A stretch of 64,000 nt of DNA from Pseudacidovorax sp. (GCF_017991995.1 NZ_JAGOPN010000004.1:1-64000); one strand, 5' to 3'. Counted from the stretch's first letter, positions 1 to 9,220 are shown. Numbers and translations are program-made. The notes: generated by a model from the letters alone, not told the origin.

Positions 1-126
1 GCGAAGCGCGTAGCGAGTTCTGCCGCGGCCCGTCTGTCCGAGCACCGGAGGGAAGTCGGCGCGCAGCGCCGACCGCCCCACTTGAAGCGCCGCCACGCCC
101 TCACCGGCACCAGGGCCGGACCATCG

Positions 127-194
127 CCCAACCAGCCCAACCAGCCCAACCAGCCCAACCAGCCCAACCAGCCCAACCAGCCCAACCAGCCCAA
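127..194. repeat. Tandem 9-bp repeat, 7 copies plus a partial
   Basis: The unit CCCAACCAG is repeated seven times without a mismatch, followed by a further CCCAA. The array lies just beyond the terminator of the tctBA operon and in no convincing gene. In one plus-strand frame it would encode Asn-Gln-Pro repeats, but that frame has no coding support. Perfect short arrays of this kind commonly vary in copy number by replication slippage. The first 126 bases hold only a small hairpin (55-73) and nothing I recognise as a gene. Confidence 0.95.
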
Positions 195-202
195 GGGCCG
201 AA

Positions 203-229
203 AACGAAAAGGGGCCCATCAAGGGCCCC
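203..229 (-). terminator. Intrinsic terminator of the tctBA operon
   Basis: Read on the minus strand, a 7-bp GC hairpin (GGGGCCC / GGGCCCC, loop of five) at 211-229 is followed by TTTTCGTTTT. It lies 50 bases past the tctA stop codon in the right direction for that operon. Confidence 0.8.
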
Positions 230-278
230 GGAAGGAAGCTGGCATGGCGACCCATGCCCGCTCCAAAGAAGCAGCGCG

Positions 279-1796
279 TCACTCCTCCACGAAGGCCTCT
301 TCGCGCTTGGACTTCACCGCTGGCAGCAGCACGATGGTCAGCAGTGCCAGGGCGGCGACCAGCAGGCCGGCCGAGATCGGACGCGTCACCAGCACGCTCC
401 AGCTGCCGCGCGACAGCAGCAGCGCACGGCGCAGGTTCTCTTCCATCATCGGCCCCAGGATGAAGCCCAGCAGCAGCGGCGCCGGTTCCACCCGCAGCTT
501 GATGAACACATAGCCGATGAAGCCGAAGATCGCCACCATCCACACGTCGAAGGTGTTGTTGTTGGTCGAGTACACGCCGATGGCGCAGAACAGCACGATG
601 GCCGGGAACAGCAGGCGGTACGGCACCTTCAGCAGCTTGATCCACATGCCGATCAGCGGCAGGTTCAGGATGATCAGCATCAGGTTGCCCAGCCACATCG
701 AGGCGATCAGGCCCCAGAACAGCTCGGGGTTGCTGGTCATCACCTGCGGGCCGGGCTGGATGTTGTGGATGGTCATCGCGCCCACCATCAGCGCCATCAC
801 CGGGTTGGGCGGAATGCCCAGCGTCAGCAGCGGGATGAAGGAGGTCTGTGCACCGGCGTTGTTGGCCGACTCGGGGCCGGCCACGCCGCGGATGTTGCCG
901 CGGCCGAAGGCCACTTCGCCGGGAGCCATCTTCAGCTTCTTCTCCAGCGCATAGGAGGCGAAGGAGGCCAGCAGCGCGCCGCCGCCCGGCAGGATGCCCA
1001 GGGCCGAGCCCAGCGTCGTGCCGCGCAGCACGGCCGGGGCCATGCGTTTGAAGTCGTCGCCGGTGGGCCACAGGCCGGTCACCTTGCTGGTGAAGACCTC
1101 GCGCTCCTCTTCGCCCTGCGACAGGTTGCCGATGATCTCGCCGTAGCCGAACACGCCCATCGACACCACGATGAAGCCGATGCCGTCCGTCAGCTCGGGA
1201 ATGTCGAAGCTGAAGCGCGCCACGCCGGAGTTCACGTCCGTGCCCACCAGGCCCAGCAGCAGGCCCAGCACCACCATGGCGATGGCCTTGAGCAGCGAGC
1301 CCGAGGCCAGCACCACGGCACCGATCAGGCCCAGCACCATCAGGCTGAAGTACTCGGCCGGGCCGAACTTGAAGGCCAGCTCGGTCAGCGGCGGCGCGAA
1401 GGCGGCCAGGATGATGGTGCCCACGCAGCCGGCGAAGAAGGAGCCCAGGCCGGCCGCCGCGAGTGCAGGGCCCGCCCGGCCCTGCCGCGCCATCTGGTAG
1501 CCGTCGATACAGGTCACCACCGAGGACGATTCGCCCGGCAGGTTCACCAGGATGGCCGTCGTCGAGCCGCCGTACTGCGCCCCGTAGTAGATGCCCGCCA
1601 GCATGATCAGCGCCGACACCGGTGGCAGCGCATAGGTGGCCGGCAGCAGCATGGCGATGGTCGCGACCGGGCCGATGCCCGGCAGCACGCCGATCAGCGT
1701 GCCCAGGATGCAGCCGATCAGGCAGTACAGAAGGTTGGTCCAGGTGACGGCGACGCCGAAGCCCGTGGCCAGGTTGGAGATCAGGTTGAAGTCCAT
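279..1796 (-). CDS. tctA: Tripartite tricarboxylate transporter, large membrane subunit TctA
   Basis: This 505-residue protein is the large permease subunit of a TTT-family transporter, which takes up citrate or other di/tricarboxylates using an ion gradient and a periplasmic Bug-type receptor. The sequence is hydrophobic throughout, with many membrane segments and conserved glycine/proline-rich loops (GVLPGIGPVATIAMLLPAT near residue 40 and GILPGGGALLASFASYALE in the middle) that are typical of TctA. Length matches the family. The start at 1796 lies 19 bases after the tctB stop, so the two are cotranscribed. The receptor gene tctC is divergent at 2542. Substrate is not determinable: Burkholderiales carry many paralogous TTT systems. 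Confidence 0.95.
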   Translation of the reverse strand: MDFNLISNLATGFGVAVTWTNLLYCLIGCILGTLIGVLPGIGPVATIAMLLPATYALPPVSALIMLAGIYYGAQYGGSTTAILVNLPGESSSVVTCIDGYQMARQGRAGPALAAAGLGSFFAGCVGTIILAAFAPPLTELAFKFGPAEYFSLMVLGLIGAVVLASGSLLKAIAMVVLGLLLGLVGTDVNSGVARFSFDIPELTDGIGFIVVSMGVFGYGEIIGNLSQGEEEREVFTSKVTGLWPTGDDFKRMAPAVLRGTTLGSALGILPGGGALLASFASYALEKKLKMAPGEVAFGRGNIRGVAGPESANNAGAQTSFIPLLTLGIPPNPVMALMVGAMTIHNIQPGPQVMTSNPELFWGLIASMWLGNLMLIILNLPLIGMWIKLLKVPYRLLFPAIVLFCAIGVYSTNNNTFDVWMVAIFGFIGYVFIKLRVEPAPLLLGFILGPMMEENLRRALLLSRGSWSVLVTRPISAGLLVAALALLTIVLLPAVKSKREEAFVEE

Positions 1797-1815
1797 GGTT
1801 GTCGTTCTTTCCCGA

Positions 1816-2304
1816 TCAGCCCGAAATGAAGGTGGGCCACACCTGGATCTGCAGTTTGAGGGCCACGATGAAGGCCAGGTAGCTGCCCACGGCCAGCACC
1901 ACCGCCAGGATCAGCGAGTCGCGCAGATTGAACTGGTTGCCCGCCATGCTGGCGATGATGGTGAGCGCGAAGATGGCGATGATCAGCCCCATGGCCGGCA
2001 GCCCGATGCTGGGCAGGCCGCCCAGCAGCACGCCGAAGGCGAGGTTGGCGCCGAGCACGAAAGCCAGTGGCTTCCAGGCCCAGCGGCCGATCTTGCCGCC
2101 ATCGGTGGTCTCGACCACCATGGCCTGCAGCGAGATCACCGCACCGATGAGCGCGAGCAGCACCCCCAGCATGAGCGGAAAATAACCCGGGCCCATGCGG
2201 GCCCCGTCACCGATGGTGTAGTTGGTGGAGCCGACCGCGAACGTTGCGCCCACGGCCATGAACATCACACCGGAAAAAAAGTCTGCCTGGCTTTTGATGG
2301 CCAT
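1816..2304 (-). CDS. tctB: Tripartite tricarboxylate transporter, small membrane subunit TctB
   Basis: This is the small membrane subunit of the TTT transporter, about 162 residues with four predicted hydrophobic segments, as usual for TctB. I place the start at the ATG at 2304 (MAIKSQADFFSG) because a strong ribosome-binding site (GGAGAAG) lies just upstream and family members begin this way. An upstream ATG at 2445 would add 47 residues of unlikely sequence. TctB pairs with TctA in the inner membrane. The divergent neighbour tctC supplies the periplasmic receptor. Confidence 0.92.
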   Translation of the reverse strand: MAIKSQADFFSGVMFMAVGATFAVGSTNYTIGDGARMGPGYFPLMLGVLLALIGAVISLQAMVVETTDGGKIGRWAWKPLAFVLGANLAFGVLLGGLPSIGLPAMGLIIAIFALTIIASMAGNQFNLRDSLILAVVLAVGSYLAFIVALKLQIQVWPTFISG

Positions 2305-2491
2305 TTCGTTGCTTCTCCTCGAGACCTTGTGTTGAAACGGGGGCGAGGGTCGTCGCCCGAGGCTGACCATGGGCTGACTTGATGTGTAGGGATAAGCGCG
2401 TAAGCAGTCTCCACATCGAGGGGAATCGAACGGAAGACGAGGCATTGTTGAGAATGATTCTTTCGCTATGAAAGTCGTAGCGTTTTTTCGT

Positions 2492-2531
2492 GCGCCGAGC
2501 CGTCAGGTCGGCGCTTTTTTCCTGACTGGAG
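2492..2531 (+). promoter_or_regulatory. Terminator/pseudoknot-like element in the tctC leader
   Basis: GCGCCGA (2492-2498) pairs with TCGGCGC (2508-2514) and is followed by six T residues (2515-2520), a textbook intrinsic terminator pointing into tctC. In addition, GTCAGG in the hairpin loop (2502-2507) is perfectly complementary to CCTGAC right after the T-run (2521-2526). This gives an H-type pseudoknot that ends one base before the Shine-Dalgarno GGAG (2528-2531). The start codon is at 2542. This is the geometry of a small cis-regulatory RNA that could control termination or ribosome access. The pairings are seen; the function is inferred. Confidence 0.5.
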
Positions 2532-2541
2532 ACAGACTGAG

Positions 2542-3531
2542 ATGACTGCCACCCGCCGCGACTTCGTCGCTTCCTCCCTTGCCGCAGCCGGCTTTGCGCT
2601 GGCCGGCGCCCCGGCCTTCGCCCAGTCCGACTGGCCGGCCAAGCCGATCCGGCTGATCGTGCCCTTCCCGCCCGGCGGCGGCACCGACATCCTGTCGCGC
2701 CTCGTCGCCAACAAGCTCACCGAGGTCAGCAAGTGGACGGTGGTGCCCGACAACCGCGGCGGCGCGGGCGGCACCATCGGCATCGCCGAGGCGGCGCGGG
2801 CCCAGCCCACGGGCTACGACCTGGTGATGGGGCAGAAGGACAACATGGTCGTCGCGCCCTGGCTCTACAAGAACCTGAGCTACGACCCGGTGAAGGACCT
2901 CACGGCCGTGGCCCATGTGGCCTACACGCCGGTGGTGATCGTGGTGCGCAGCGAATCGCGCTTCAAGACGCTCAAGGATGTGGTCGAGGCCGCCCGCGCC
3001 CAGCCCGATGCCGTCACCTTCGGCTCGCCCGGCAATGGCACCACCATCCACCTGGCCGGCGAGATCTTCAAGACCGCCGCCAAGATCCAGATCCGCCACG
3101 TGCCCTACAAGGGCAGCAACGCCGCCATGATGGACGTGCTGGCCGGCAACGTGGACCTGCTGGTCTCGTCGCTGCCTTCGGCCATCGCGCAGATCAAGGC
3201 CGGCAAGCTGCGCCCGCTGGCCGTGACCTCGGCCAAGCGCAGCACCTCGCTGCCCGACATCCCGACCGTGGCCGAACTCGGCTATGGCAAGGACTTCGAC
3301 GTCAGCACCTGGTATGGCATCTTTGCGCCGGCCGGCACGCCCAGGCCGGTGGTCGACAAGGTCAATGCCGAGGTCAACAAGCTGCTGGCCCGCCCCGATG
3401 TGCAGGCTGCCATCCACGAGCAGGGCGCCGAGTACCAGGCCATGTCCACCACCGAGTTCGCCACGCTGGTGAAGGACGACGTGGCCAAGTGGAAGGGCAT
3501 CGTCCAGGCCTCGGGCGCGCGCATCGAGTAA
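2542..3531 (+). CDS. tctC: Bug-family tricarboxylate-binding periplasmic receptor TctC
   Basis: This is the periplasmic solute receptor of the adjacent TTT transporter (329 residues, the usual Bug/TctC length). The N-terminus has a twin-arginine pair (TRRDFVAS) and a hydrophobic stretch ending in AFA-QS, so a Tat-type or Sec signal peptide is likely. The mature protein begins with the family hallmark WPAKPIRLIVPFPPGGGTD, whose glycine-rich loop contacts the ligand carboxylates. The gene is divergent from tctBA, an arrangement that points to a shared control region (2305-2541). Its leader carries the terminator/pseudoknot-like element described separately. Confidence 0.93.
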   Translation: MTATRRDFVASSLAAAGFALAGAPAFAQSDWPAKPIRLIVPFPPGGGTDILSRLVANKLTEVSKWTVVPDNRGGAGGTIGIAEAARAQPTGYDLVMGQKDNMVVAPWLYKNLSYDPVKDLTAVAHVAYTPVVIVVRSESRFKTLKDVVEAARAQPDAVTFGSPGNGTTIHLAGEIFKTAAKIQIRHVPYKGSNAAMMDVLAGNVDLLVSSLPSAIAQIKAGKLRPLAVTSAKRSTSLPDIPTVAELGYGKDFDVSTWYGIFAPAGTPRPVVDKVNAEVNKLLARPDVQAAIHEQGAEYQAMSTTEFATLVKDDVAKWKGIVQASGARIE

Positions 3532-3588
3532 GCCCGGCGGGCCGGGACGGACGCCCGCGCTCCGGCCGCCAGTCGGCCAGGCAGAAGC

Positions 3589-3618
3589 AGAAGGGGCCGC
3601 ACTCGTGCGGCCCCTTCT
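3589..3618 (+). terminator. Terminator after tctC
   Basis: A perfect 13-bp stem (AGAAGGGGCCGCA / TGCGGCCCCTTCT) with loop CTCG is followed by CTTTC. It lies 58 bases after the tctC stop and just before a convergent gene. Confidence 0.8.
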
Positions 3619-3652
3619 CTTTCGTCGGCCGGGCCGGCGAAGGGCTCGGCCT

Positions 3653-4123
3653 TCAGCGGCCGGGGCCGTGCATGAAGAAGGGGCCGCGCGGGCCGGGATG
3701 GGGGCCGTGCCAGCCGCCGCCGAGCACCAGCCCGACGCTCAGGGCGGTCAGGCCCACCCACCAGGGGTCGACCGCATAGCCGCTGGTCACCAGCACCGGC
3801 GCCGGCGCGGCGACCAGCACCGGGGCACTGCTCACCACCATGCCCGGCTCCACCGGCACCGTGGCCGGGACGGTGCTGGCCGTGGCGGCAGGCGCCGCCG
3901 TCACCGGCACGCCGGTCGGCGGCCGGGCCATCCAGGTGCTGTAGTCGTGGCCGGCCAGGCGGTAGCTCACGCTGTAGCCGCCTTCGGCCAGGGCCACGCA
4001 GGCAGTCACCTGTGCCTGTGGCGGCAGGGCTTGCGCTTGCGCCTGGGTGCTTGCCGCCATGAGCGCGGCCAGGGTGGCGCCTGCGGCCAGGCGCCGCAAA
4101 GCAAGAAGTCGTGAACGGGTCAT
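3653..4123 (-). CDS. Small exported protein downstream of bamA
   Basis: This 156-residue protein begins at the ATG at 4123, preceded by a strong GAAAGGAG ribosome-binding site 14 bases after the bamA stop, so it is probably cotranscribed with bamA. It has a signal peptide (RRLAAGATLAALMAASTQAQA), then a short region GGYSVSYRLAGHDYSTWM that resembles the end motif of many proteobacterial outer-membrane-associated proteins of the glycine-zipper type. An Ala/Pro/Val-rich linker follows, then a hydrophobic segment and a Gly/His/Pro-rich tail. No function is known to me. Its tight linkage suggests an envelope role beside the BamA paralogue. Confidence 0.75.
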   Translation of the reverse strand: MTRSRLLALRRLAAGATLAALMAASTQAQAQALPPQAQVTACVALAEGGYSVSYRLAGHDYSTWMARPPTGVPVTAAPAATASTVPATVPVEPGMVVSSAPVLVAAPAPVLVTSGYAVDPWWVGLTALSVGLVLGGGWHGPHPGPRGPFFMHGPGR

Positions 4124-4136
4124 CGGATTGCTCCTT

Positions 4137-6551
4137 TCAGAACGAGGTGCCGATCTGGAACTGGAAGCGCTGGGTGCGATCGGCCGTGATGCCTGCGGCG
4201 GTGTCTTCCTTCTGGTAGAGCACGGGCACCGCATAGGCCAGGCTCAGCGGCCCCAGCGGCGAGAGCCAGCTCACGCCCAGGCCGACCGAGGCGCGCAGCT
4301 TCTGCTGCGCCTTCCACTGCGCATCCGTCAGCGACGAGGTGCGGTCGGCGAACACGTTGCCCGCGTCGAAGAAGCCGAACAGCCGCAGCGTGCGGTCGTT
4401 GCCCGCACCCGGGAAGGGCGTGCTCAGCTCCGCATTGACGATGGCCTTGCGCAGGCCACCCAGCGCGCCCGCCGTCACGCTGTCGCGCGGGCCGAGCGAG
4501 TTGCTCTCGAAGCCGCGCACCGAGCCCAGGCCGCCGGCATAGAAGTTCTTGAACACCGGGTAGGTGTCGCCACCCAGCGCGCGCGCCCAGCCCAGCTCGC
4601 CGTTGAGGGCGAAGGTGTACTGCTTGCTGATGGGGAAGTAGCGCTGGTACTGGTAGCTGGTCTTGAGGTAGCGGGCGCCCGAGGCCAGGCCCCATTCGGC
4701 GTTGGCGTTCTGCAGGGTGCCGCGCGTGGGCACCAGGGCGCTGTCGCGCGTGTCGCGCGACCAGCCGATGGTCAGCGGCACGCCGGTGATGGCGTCGCGC
4801 GCGCACACCACGCTGGGCGCGGTGCCTGAGCATTCGAAGTAGTCCAGGTAGGCCTGCGGCGTCGCCGTGTAGACGTAACTGCCGTCGACCAGCGTATAGG
4901 CGCCGTTGGTGCCGGGCTTGAAGGAGTAGCGCTCCAGGCCCAGGCCGAAGTACACCCGGTTGAGTTCGTCGAAGGGCACACCGAACTTCAGCGACACGCC
5001 CTGCGTGGTGAGCTTGTAGTTGCCGTCCGCAGCGTACGACGGGCGCGTAGTGTTCTGGTAGACGCTGATGATGCGCGAGATGCCGTCGGCGGTGAAGTAA
5101 GGGTCGATGGCCGAGACCGACACCGAGGTGCTGTACGAGCCGATGCTGGCGTTCAGCCCCAGGTAGTTGCCCGAGCCGAAGACGTTCTCCTGCGTGATGC
5201 CGAAGGTCAGCGTCACCTTGTCGGTGCTGGAGTAGCCTGCGCCCAGGTTCAGCGAGCCGGTGGGCTTTTCCTTCACGTCCACCATCAGGTCCACCGTGTC
5301 GGGCGAGCCGGGCACCTCCTGCGTCTGGATGTCCACGTCGCTGAAGTAGCCCAGCCGGTCCAGCCGGTCGCGCGAGAGCTTGATCTTGTCGCCCTCGTAC
5401 CAGGCCGATTCGTACTGCCGCATCTCGCGCCGGATCACCTCGTCGCGGGTGCGCGCGTTGCCGCCCACCAGGATGCGACGCACGAACACACGCTGGCGCG
5501 GCAGGCCCTTGAACACCATCGTCACGCGGCCGGTGGTGCGGTCGGCGTCCGGCACGGCCTCCACCTTGGCGAAGGCGAAGCCGAAGCGCGCGTAATGTTC
5601 GGTGAAGGCCCGCGTGGTCGCGGTGACGTCGTCGCCGTTGTAGTAGTCGCCCGGCCGCACCGTCACCAGCGACTTGAAGTCGTCCTCGCGGCCGAGGTAG
5701 TCGCCCTCCAGCCGGACGCCGGCCACCACGAATCGCTCGCCCTCGGTGATGTTGACCGTCACCGTCACCGACTGGCGGTCCGCCGACAGCCCCACCTGCG
5801 TGGAGTCGATGCGGAAGTCCATGTAGCCGCGCGTCAGGTAGTACTGGCGCAGCGTCTCCAGGTCGGCGTCGAGCTTGGCGCGCGAATACTGGTTGGACTT
5901 GGTGTACCAGCTCATCCAGTTGCCGGCATCCAGGTCGAACAGGCCCAGCAGCGTCTTCTCGCTGAAGGCCTTGGCGCCCACCACCCGCACCTCGGTGATG
6001 CGGGCGGATTCGCCCTCGGTCACCGTGAAGCTGATGTTGACGCGGTTGTGCTCCAGCGGCGTGGCGGTGGTCTGCACGCTGGCGCTGTAGTAGCCCTTGC
6101 CGATGTACTGGCGCTTGAGCTCCTGCTCGGCGCGGTCGGCCAGCGCCTTGTCGTAGGGCCGGCCCTCGGCGAGGCCCACCTCGCGCAGCGCCTTGGTCAT
6201 GGCCTGCTTGTCGAATTCCTTGGCGCCCTCGAAGTCCACGCCCGCGATGGTCGGGCGCTCCTCCACGATCACCACCAGCACGTTGCCGGAGATGTCGAGC
6301 CGCACGTCCTTGAACATGCCCAGCTCGTACAGCGCCCGGATGGCCGCCGAGCCAAGGTCGTCGGTGTAGGTGTCGCCCACATGCAGGGGCAGGGCATGGA
6401 AGATGGTGCCGGGTTCCACCCGCTGCAGGCCTTCCACCCGCAGGTCGCGGATGGTGAAGGGCTCGGCAGCCCACGCGGCATGGCTGCCGGCGAAGAGGGC
6501 GAAGGCGCCGAGGGCGGCGTGCAGCGGTCGGCCGCGGAACAGGAAGCGCAT
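4137..6551 (-). CDS. bamA: BamA (Omp85) outer-membrane protein assembly factor, stand-alone copy
   Basis: BamA folds and inserts beta-barrel proteins into the outer membrane. The 804-residue protein matches full-length BamA: signal peptide ending AWA-AE near residue 29, five POTRA-type repeats from about 31 to 430, then a C-terminal beta-barrel. The diagnostic VRGF motif of barrel loop 6 is at about 678-681, and the chain ends in Phe as outer-membrane barrels do. I start at 6551 (MRFLFRGRPL) because that gives a proper signal peptide. An upstream ATG would add about 69 non-homologous residues. It is not next to rseP, skp/ompH or lpxD, where the housekeeping bamA of betaproteobacteria normally sits, so it is probably a paralogue. 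An alternative is a rearranged single copy. Confidence 0.92.
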   Translation of the reverse strand: MRFLFRGRPLHAALGAFALFAGSHAAWAAEPFTIRDLRVEGLQRVEPGTIFHALPLHVGDTYTDDLGSAAIRALYELGMFKDVRLDISGNVLVVIVEERPTIAGVDFEGAKEFDKQAMTKALREVGLAEGRPYDKALADRAEQELKRQYIGKGYYSASVQTTATPLEHNRVNISFTVTEGESARITEVRVVGAKAFSEKTLLGLFDLDAGNWMSWYTKSNQYSRAKLDADLETLRQYYLTRGYMDFRIDSTQVGLSADRQSVTVTVNITEGERFVVAGVRLEGDYLGREDDFKSLVTVRPGDYYNGDDVTATTRAFTEHYARFGFAFAKVEAVPDADRTTGRVTMVFKGLPRQRVFVRRILVGGNARTRDEVIRREMRQYESAWYEGDKIKLSRDRLDRLGYFSDVDIQTQEVPGSPDTVDLMVDVKEKPTGSLNLGAGYSSTDKVTLTFGITQENVFGSGNYLGLNASIGSYSTSVSVSAIDPYFTADGISRIISVYQNTTRPSYAADGNYKLTTQGVSLKFGVPFDELNRVYFGLGLERYSFKPGTNGAYTLVDGSYVYTATPQAYLDYFECSGTAPSVVCARDAITGVPLTIGWSRDTRDSALVPTRGTLQNANAEWGLASGARYLKTSYQYQRYFPISKQYTFALNGELGWARALGGDTYPVFKNFYAGGLGSVRGFESNSLGPRDSVTAGALGGLRKAIVNAELSTPFPGAGNDRTLRLFGFFDAGNVFADRTSSLTDAQWKAQQKLRASVGLGVSWLSPLGPLSLAYAVPVLYQKEDTAAGITADRTQRFQFQIGTSF

Positions 6552-6808
6552 GGATCGGGTCGGGGCGCCGGCGCCGGGAGCGCAGGTCGCCAGAGTGGCT
6601 TGGCGCGGATCATGGGCGGCCACTTGGGAGGAATCGTGGATGACGCGCCGCCGCGCTCCCGCCTTTGTCCGACAAGGGCGGCGCGACCGCCGCCACGACC
6701 GGCCGCAGCCGTTGTCGTAGAGTGCTTGGCGATGCGGCCCCTGCGCCGCCCACCGCATGGCTGTGCGCCCCGCCGCGCATGCCGACCGCCCGCCCTGCCG
6801 TCCCGACC

Positions 6809-8878
6809 ATGAAGCACGACCTGCCCTTCCTCAACCCCTACCGCCACGGCTTCGCCCGCGTGGCCGTGGCCATGCCGCGCAACCGCGTGGCCGACCCGCT
6901 CTCCAACGCTGCCGAGACCATCCGCCTCTACCGGGAGGCCGAGGCCCAGGGCGCGGCGGTGGTCGCCTTTCCGGAGCTGGGCCTGTCGGCCTACACCTGC
7001 GACGACCTGTTCCATCAGTCTGCACTGCTCGATGGCTGCGAAGCGGCGCTGGCCCAGGTGGTCGAGGCCTCGCGCGACCTGAATGCCGTGGCCGTGGTCG
7101 GCCTGCCGCTGCGGGTGGAGCATCGGCTCTTCAACTGTGCCGCGGTGGTGGCCCGGGGCAAGGTGCTGGCCGTGCTGCCCAAGACCTACCTGCCCAACTA
7201 CGGCGAGTTCTACGAAGCGCGGCAGTTCAATGCCGCCGGCAGCGCCGTGACCGACCATGTGCAGCTCTTCGGCCACCGCGTGCCCTTCGGCACCGACATC
7301 GTCGTGCGCGCGCGCGAGCTGCCGCTGCTGGCGCTGCACGTGGAGATCTGCGAGGACCTGTGGACGCCCATTCCGCCGTCGAGCTTCGCGGCGCTGGCAG
7401 GCGCGACGGTGCTGGTCAACCTGTCGGCCTCCAACATCATCATCGGCAAGGCGGCTTTCCGGCACCAACTGGTGGGCCAGCAGTCGGCACGCTGCATCGC
7501 GGCCTACCTCTACACCTCGGCCGGCATCGGCGAATCGACCACCGACCTGGCCTGGGATGGCCAGTCGCTGATCTACGAATGCGGCGATCTGGTGGCCGAA
7601 GGCGCGCGCTTCGCCAACCAGGCGCAGATCGTGATGGCCGACGTGGACCTGGAGCGCCTGGCCCACGAGCGCATGCGCCTGACCAGCTTCGGCGAGACCG
7701 CCCGCCGCCACAAGGCCGAGCTCGCGACCTGGCGCACGGTGGAGTTCGACCTGGCCCCGCCCGCGCAGGTGCCCGGCGGCCTGATGCGCACCGTGGAGCG
7801 CTTTCCATACGTGCCGGCCGATGCGCGCTCCCTGGACGAGCGCTGCTATGAGGTCTTCAACATCCAGGTGCAGTCGCTGGTGCAGCGGCTGGAGGCCGCG
7901 CGCATCGGCAAGGTGGTGATCGGCATCTCGGGCGGACTCGACTCCACCCATGCGCTGCTGGTGGTGGCGCAGGCCATGGACCGGCTGGGCCGCCCGCGCA
8001 GCGACATCCTGGCCTACACCATGCCCGGTTTCGCCACCAGCAGCCGCACGCTGCAGCAGGCCCATGCACTGATGCGCGTGGTGGGCTGCACCGCGCAGGA
8101 AATCGACATCCGCCCCAGCTGCCGGCAGATGCTGGCCGACCTGGGCCATCCCTTCGGCCGCGGCGAGCCGGTGTACGACGTCACCTTCGAGAACGTGCAG
8201 GCCGGCGAGCGCACCAGCCACCTGTTCCGCCTGGCCAACCACCATGGTGGCATCGTGGCCGGCACGGGCGACCTGAGCGAGCTGGCGCTGGGCTGGTGCA
8301 CCTATGGCGTGGGCGACCACATGTCGCACTACAACGTCAACGCCAGCGTGCCCAAGACGCTGATCAAGCACCTGGTCAACTGGGTGGCGGGCAAGGGCCT
8401 GCTGGGCGCAGAGGGCAGCCAGGTATTGCAGGCCATCCTCTCGACCGAGATCAGCCCCGAGCTGGTGCCGGCGGATGCCGAAAGCCAGGGCGCCGAGCCG
8501 GCGCAGAGCACCGAGAGCGTGGTCGGCCCCTACGAGCTGCAGGACTTCCACCTGTACCACACGGTGCGTCACGGCATGCGCCCGTCCAAGGTGGCCTACC
8601 TGGCCTGGTGCGCCTGGCACGACCGCGAGAAGGGGCCGTGGCCCGACACGCTGCACGGCGAGCGCAACCAGTACACCCTGGCCGAGATCAAGAAGCACCT
8701 GGGCACCTTCCTGTTCCGCTTCTTCCAGATCAGCCAGTTCAAGCGCAGCTGCGTGCCGAATGCGCCCAAGGTGGGCTCTGGCGGATCGCTCTCGCCCCGG
8801 GGCGACTGGCGCGCACCCAGCGACTCGGAATCGCGGGTGTGGCTGGACGAGCTGAAGACGGTGCCGGACGAGGTGTGA
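6809..8878 (+). CDS. nadE: Glutamine-dependent NAD+ synthetase
   Basis: The enzyme amidates nicotinic acid adenine dinucleotide to NAD+ using glutamine, the last step of NAD synthesis. The 689-residue protein is the two-domain form. An N-terminal nitrilase-type glutaminase has the catalytic triad Glu56 (FPELGLS), Lys124 ([14 protein letters not shown]) and Cys180 (VEICEDLW). The C-terminal synthetase has the ATP pyrophosphatase motif SGGLDS at 373-378. The start [15 protein letters not shown] at 6809 is chosen because homologues begin this way. An upstream in-frame ATG lies in the bamA promoter region. The gene is divergent from bamA. The 257 bases between them hold no other recognisable gene. 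Confidence 0.96.
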   Translation: MKHDLPFLNPYRHGFARVAVAMPRNRVADPLSNAAETIRLYREAEAQGAAVVAFPELGLSAYTCDDLFHQSALLDGCEAALAQVVEASRDLNAVAVVGLPLRVEHRLFNCAAVVARGKVLAVLPKTYLPNYGEFYEARQFNAAGSAVTDHVQLFGHRVPFGTDIVVRARELPLLALHVEICEDLWTPIPPSSFAALAGATVLVNLSASNIIIGKAAFRHQLVGQQSARCIAAYLYTSAGIGESTTDLAWDGQSLIYECGDLVAEGARFANQAQIVMADVDLERLAHERMRLTSFGETARRHKAELATWRTVEFDLAPPAQVPGGLMRTVERFPYVPADARSLDERCYEVFNIQVQSLVQRLEAARIGKVVIGISGGLDSTHALLVVAQAMDRLGRPRSDILAYTMPGFATSSRTLQQAHALMRVVGCTAQEIDIRPSCRQMLADLGHPFGRGEPVYDVTFENVQAGERTSHLFRLANHHGGIVAGTGDLSELALGWCTYGVGDHMSHYNVNASVPKTLIKHLVNWVAGKGLLGAEGSQVLQAILSTEISPELVPADAESQGAEPAQSTESVVGPYELQDFHLYHTVRHGMRPSKVAYLAWCAWHDREKGPWPDTLHGERNQYTLAEIKKHLGTFLFRFFQISQFKRSCVPNAPKVGSGGSLSPRGDWRAPSDSESRVWLDELKTVPDEV

Positions 8879-8929
8879 GGGCGCCAGGCTCTCTTTGGTC
8901 GATCGTATTCGATTGGATACAATTCCGCG

Positions 8930-9219
8930 AAGCTGGACATCCAGCTCACCACCACCTTTCAACGCTGGCTTGGCGGCCTCACCGACCTGCGCGCCCGCAT
9001 TGCCATTGCGCGCCGGCTGGAGCGCTTGGCCGCGGGCAACGCGGGCGACAGCAAGTCCGTCGGCGAGGGTGTGACAGAGATGCGCGTCGACGTCGGGCCC
9101 GGCTATCGCGTGTACTACACGCGGCGCGGGCAGCGATCGTGATCGTGCTCGCGGGCGGCGACAAGTCATCGCAGCAGCGCGACATCCAGCGCGCACAGAC
9201 CATGGCCAAGGAGTATTGA
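8930..9219 (+). pseudogene. Decayed HI1419/RelE-type toxin gene
   Basis: A frame beginning KLDIQLTTTFQRWLGGLTDL and continuing through GDSKSVGEGVTEMRVDVGPG to YYTRRGQRS matches the upstream-killer (HI1419-type, RelE/StbE superfamily) toxins. It stops at a TGA near 9142. The expected C-terminus, IVIVLAGGDKSSQQRDIQRA followed by QTMAKEY, lies in the minus-one-shifted frame up to 9219. Restoring the frame needs one inserted base around 9135. No ATG is present at the expected start, where the frame reads back through ATT, TCG and similar codons. Either the toxin is inactivated or the read has an error. There is no classic slippery heptamer to suggest programmed frameshifting. The intact antitoxin gene follows one base after the stop. 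Confidence 0.8.
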
Positions 9220-9220
9220 G

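Noticed and set aside
55-73. GTCGGCGC-GCA-GCGCCGAC hairpin at the window start
   Set aside because: Perfect stem but no T-run and no known gene end beside it; cannot be assigned a role.
82-513. Plus-strand reading frame with Asn-Gln-Pro repeats
   Set aside because: It owes its repeats to the 9-bp array and otherwise lies opposite tctA, whose minus-strand frame is clearly the real gene.
2445-2465. GAGAATGATTC resembling part of a Fur box upstream of tctC
   Set aside because: Only a short GAAT-G-ATTC palindrome matches; too little of the 19-bp Fur consensus to claim iron regulation.
9100-9150. Programmed ribosomal frameshift in the toxin gene
   Set aside because: No slippery heptamer or downstream structure is evident, and the start codon is missing too, so simple decay fits better.
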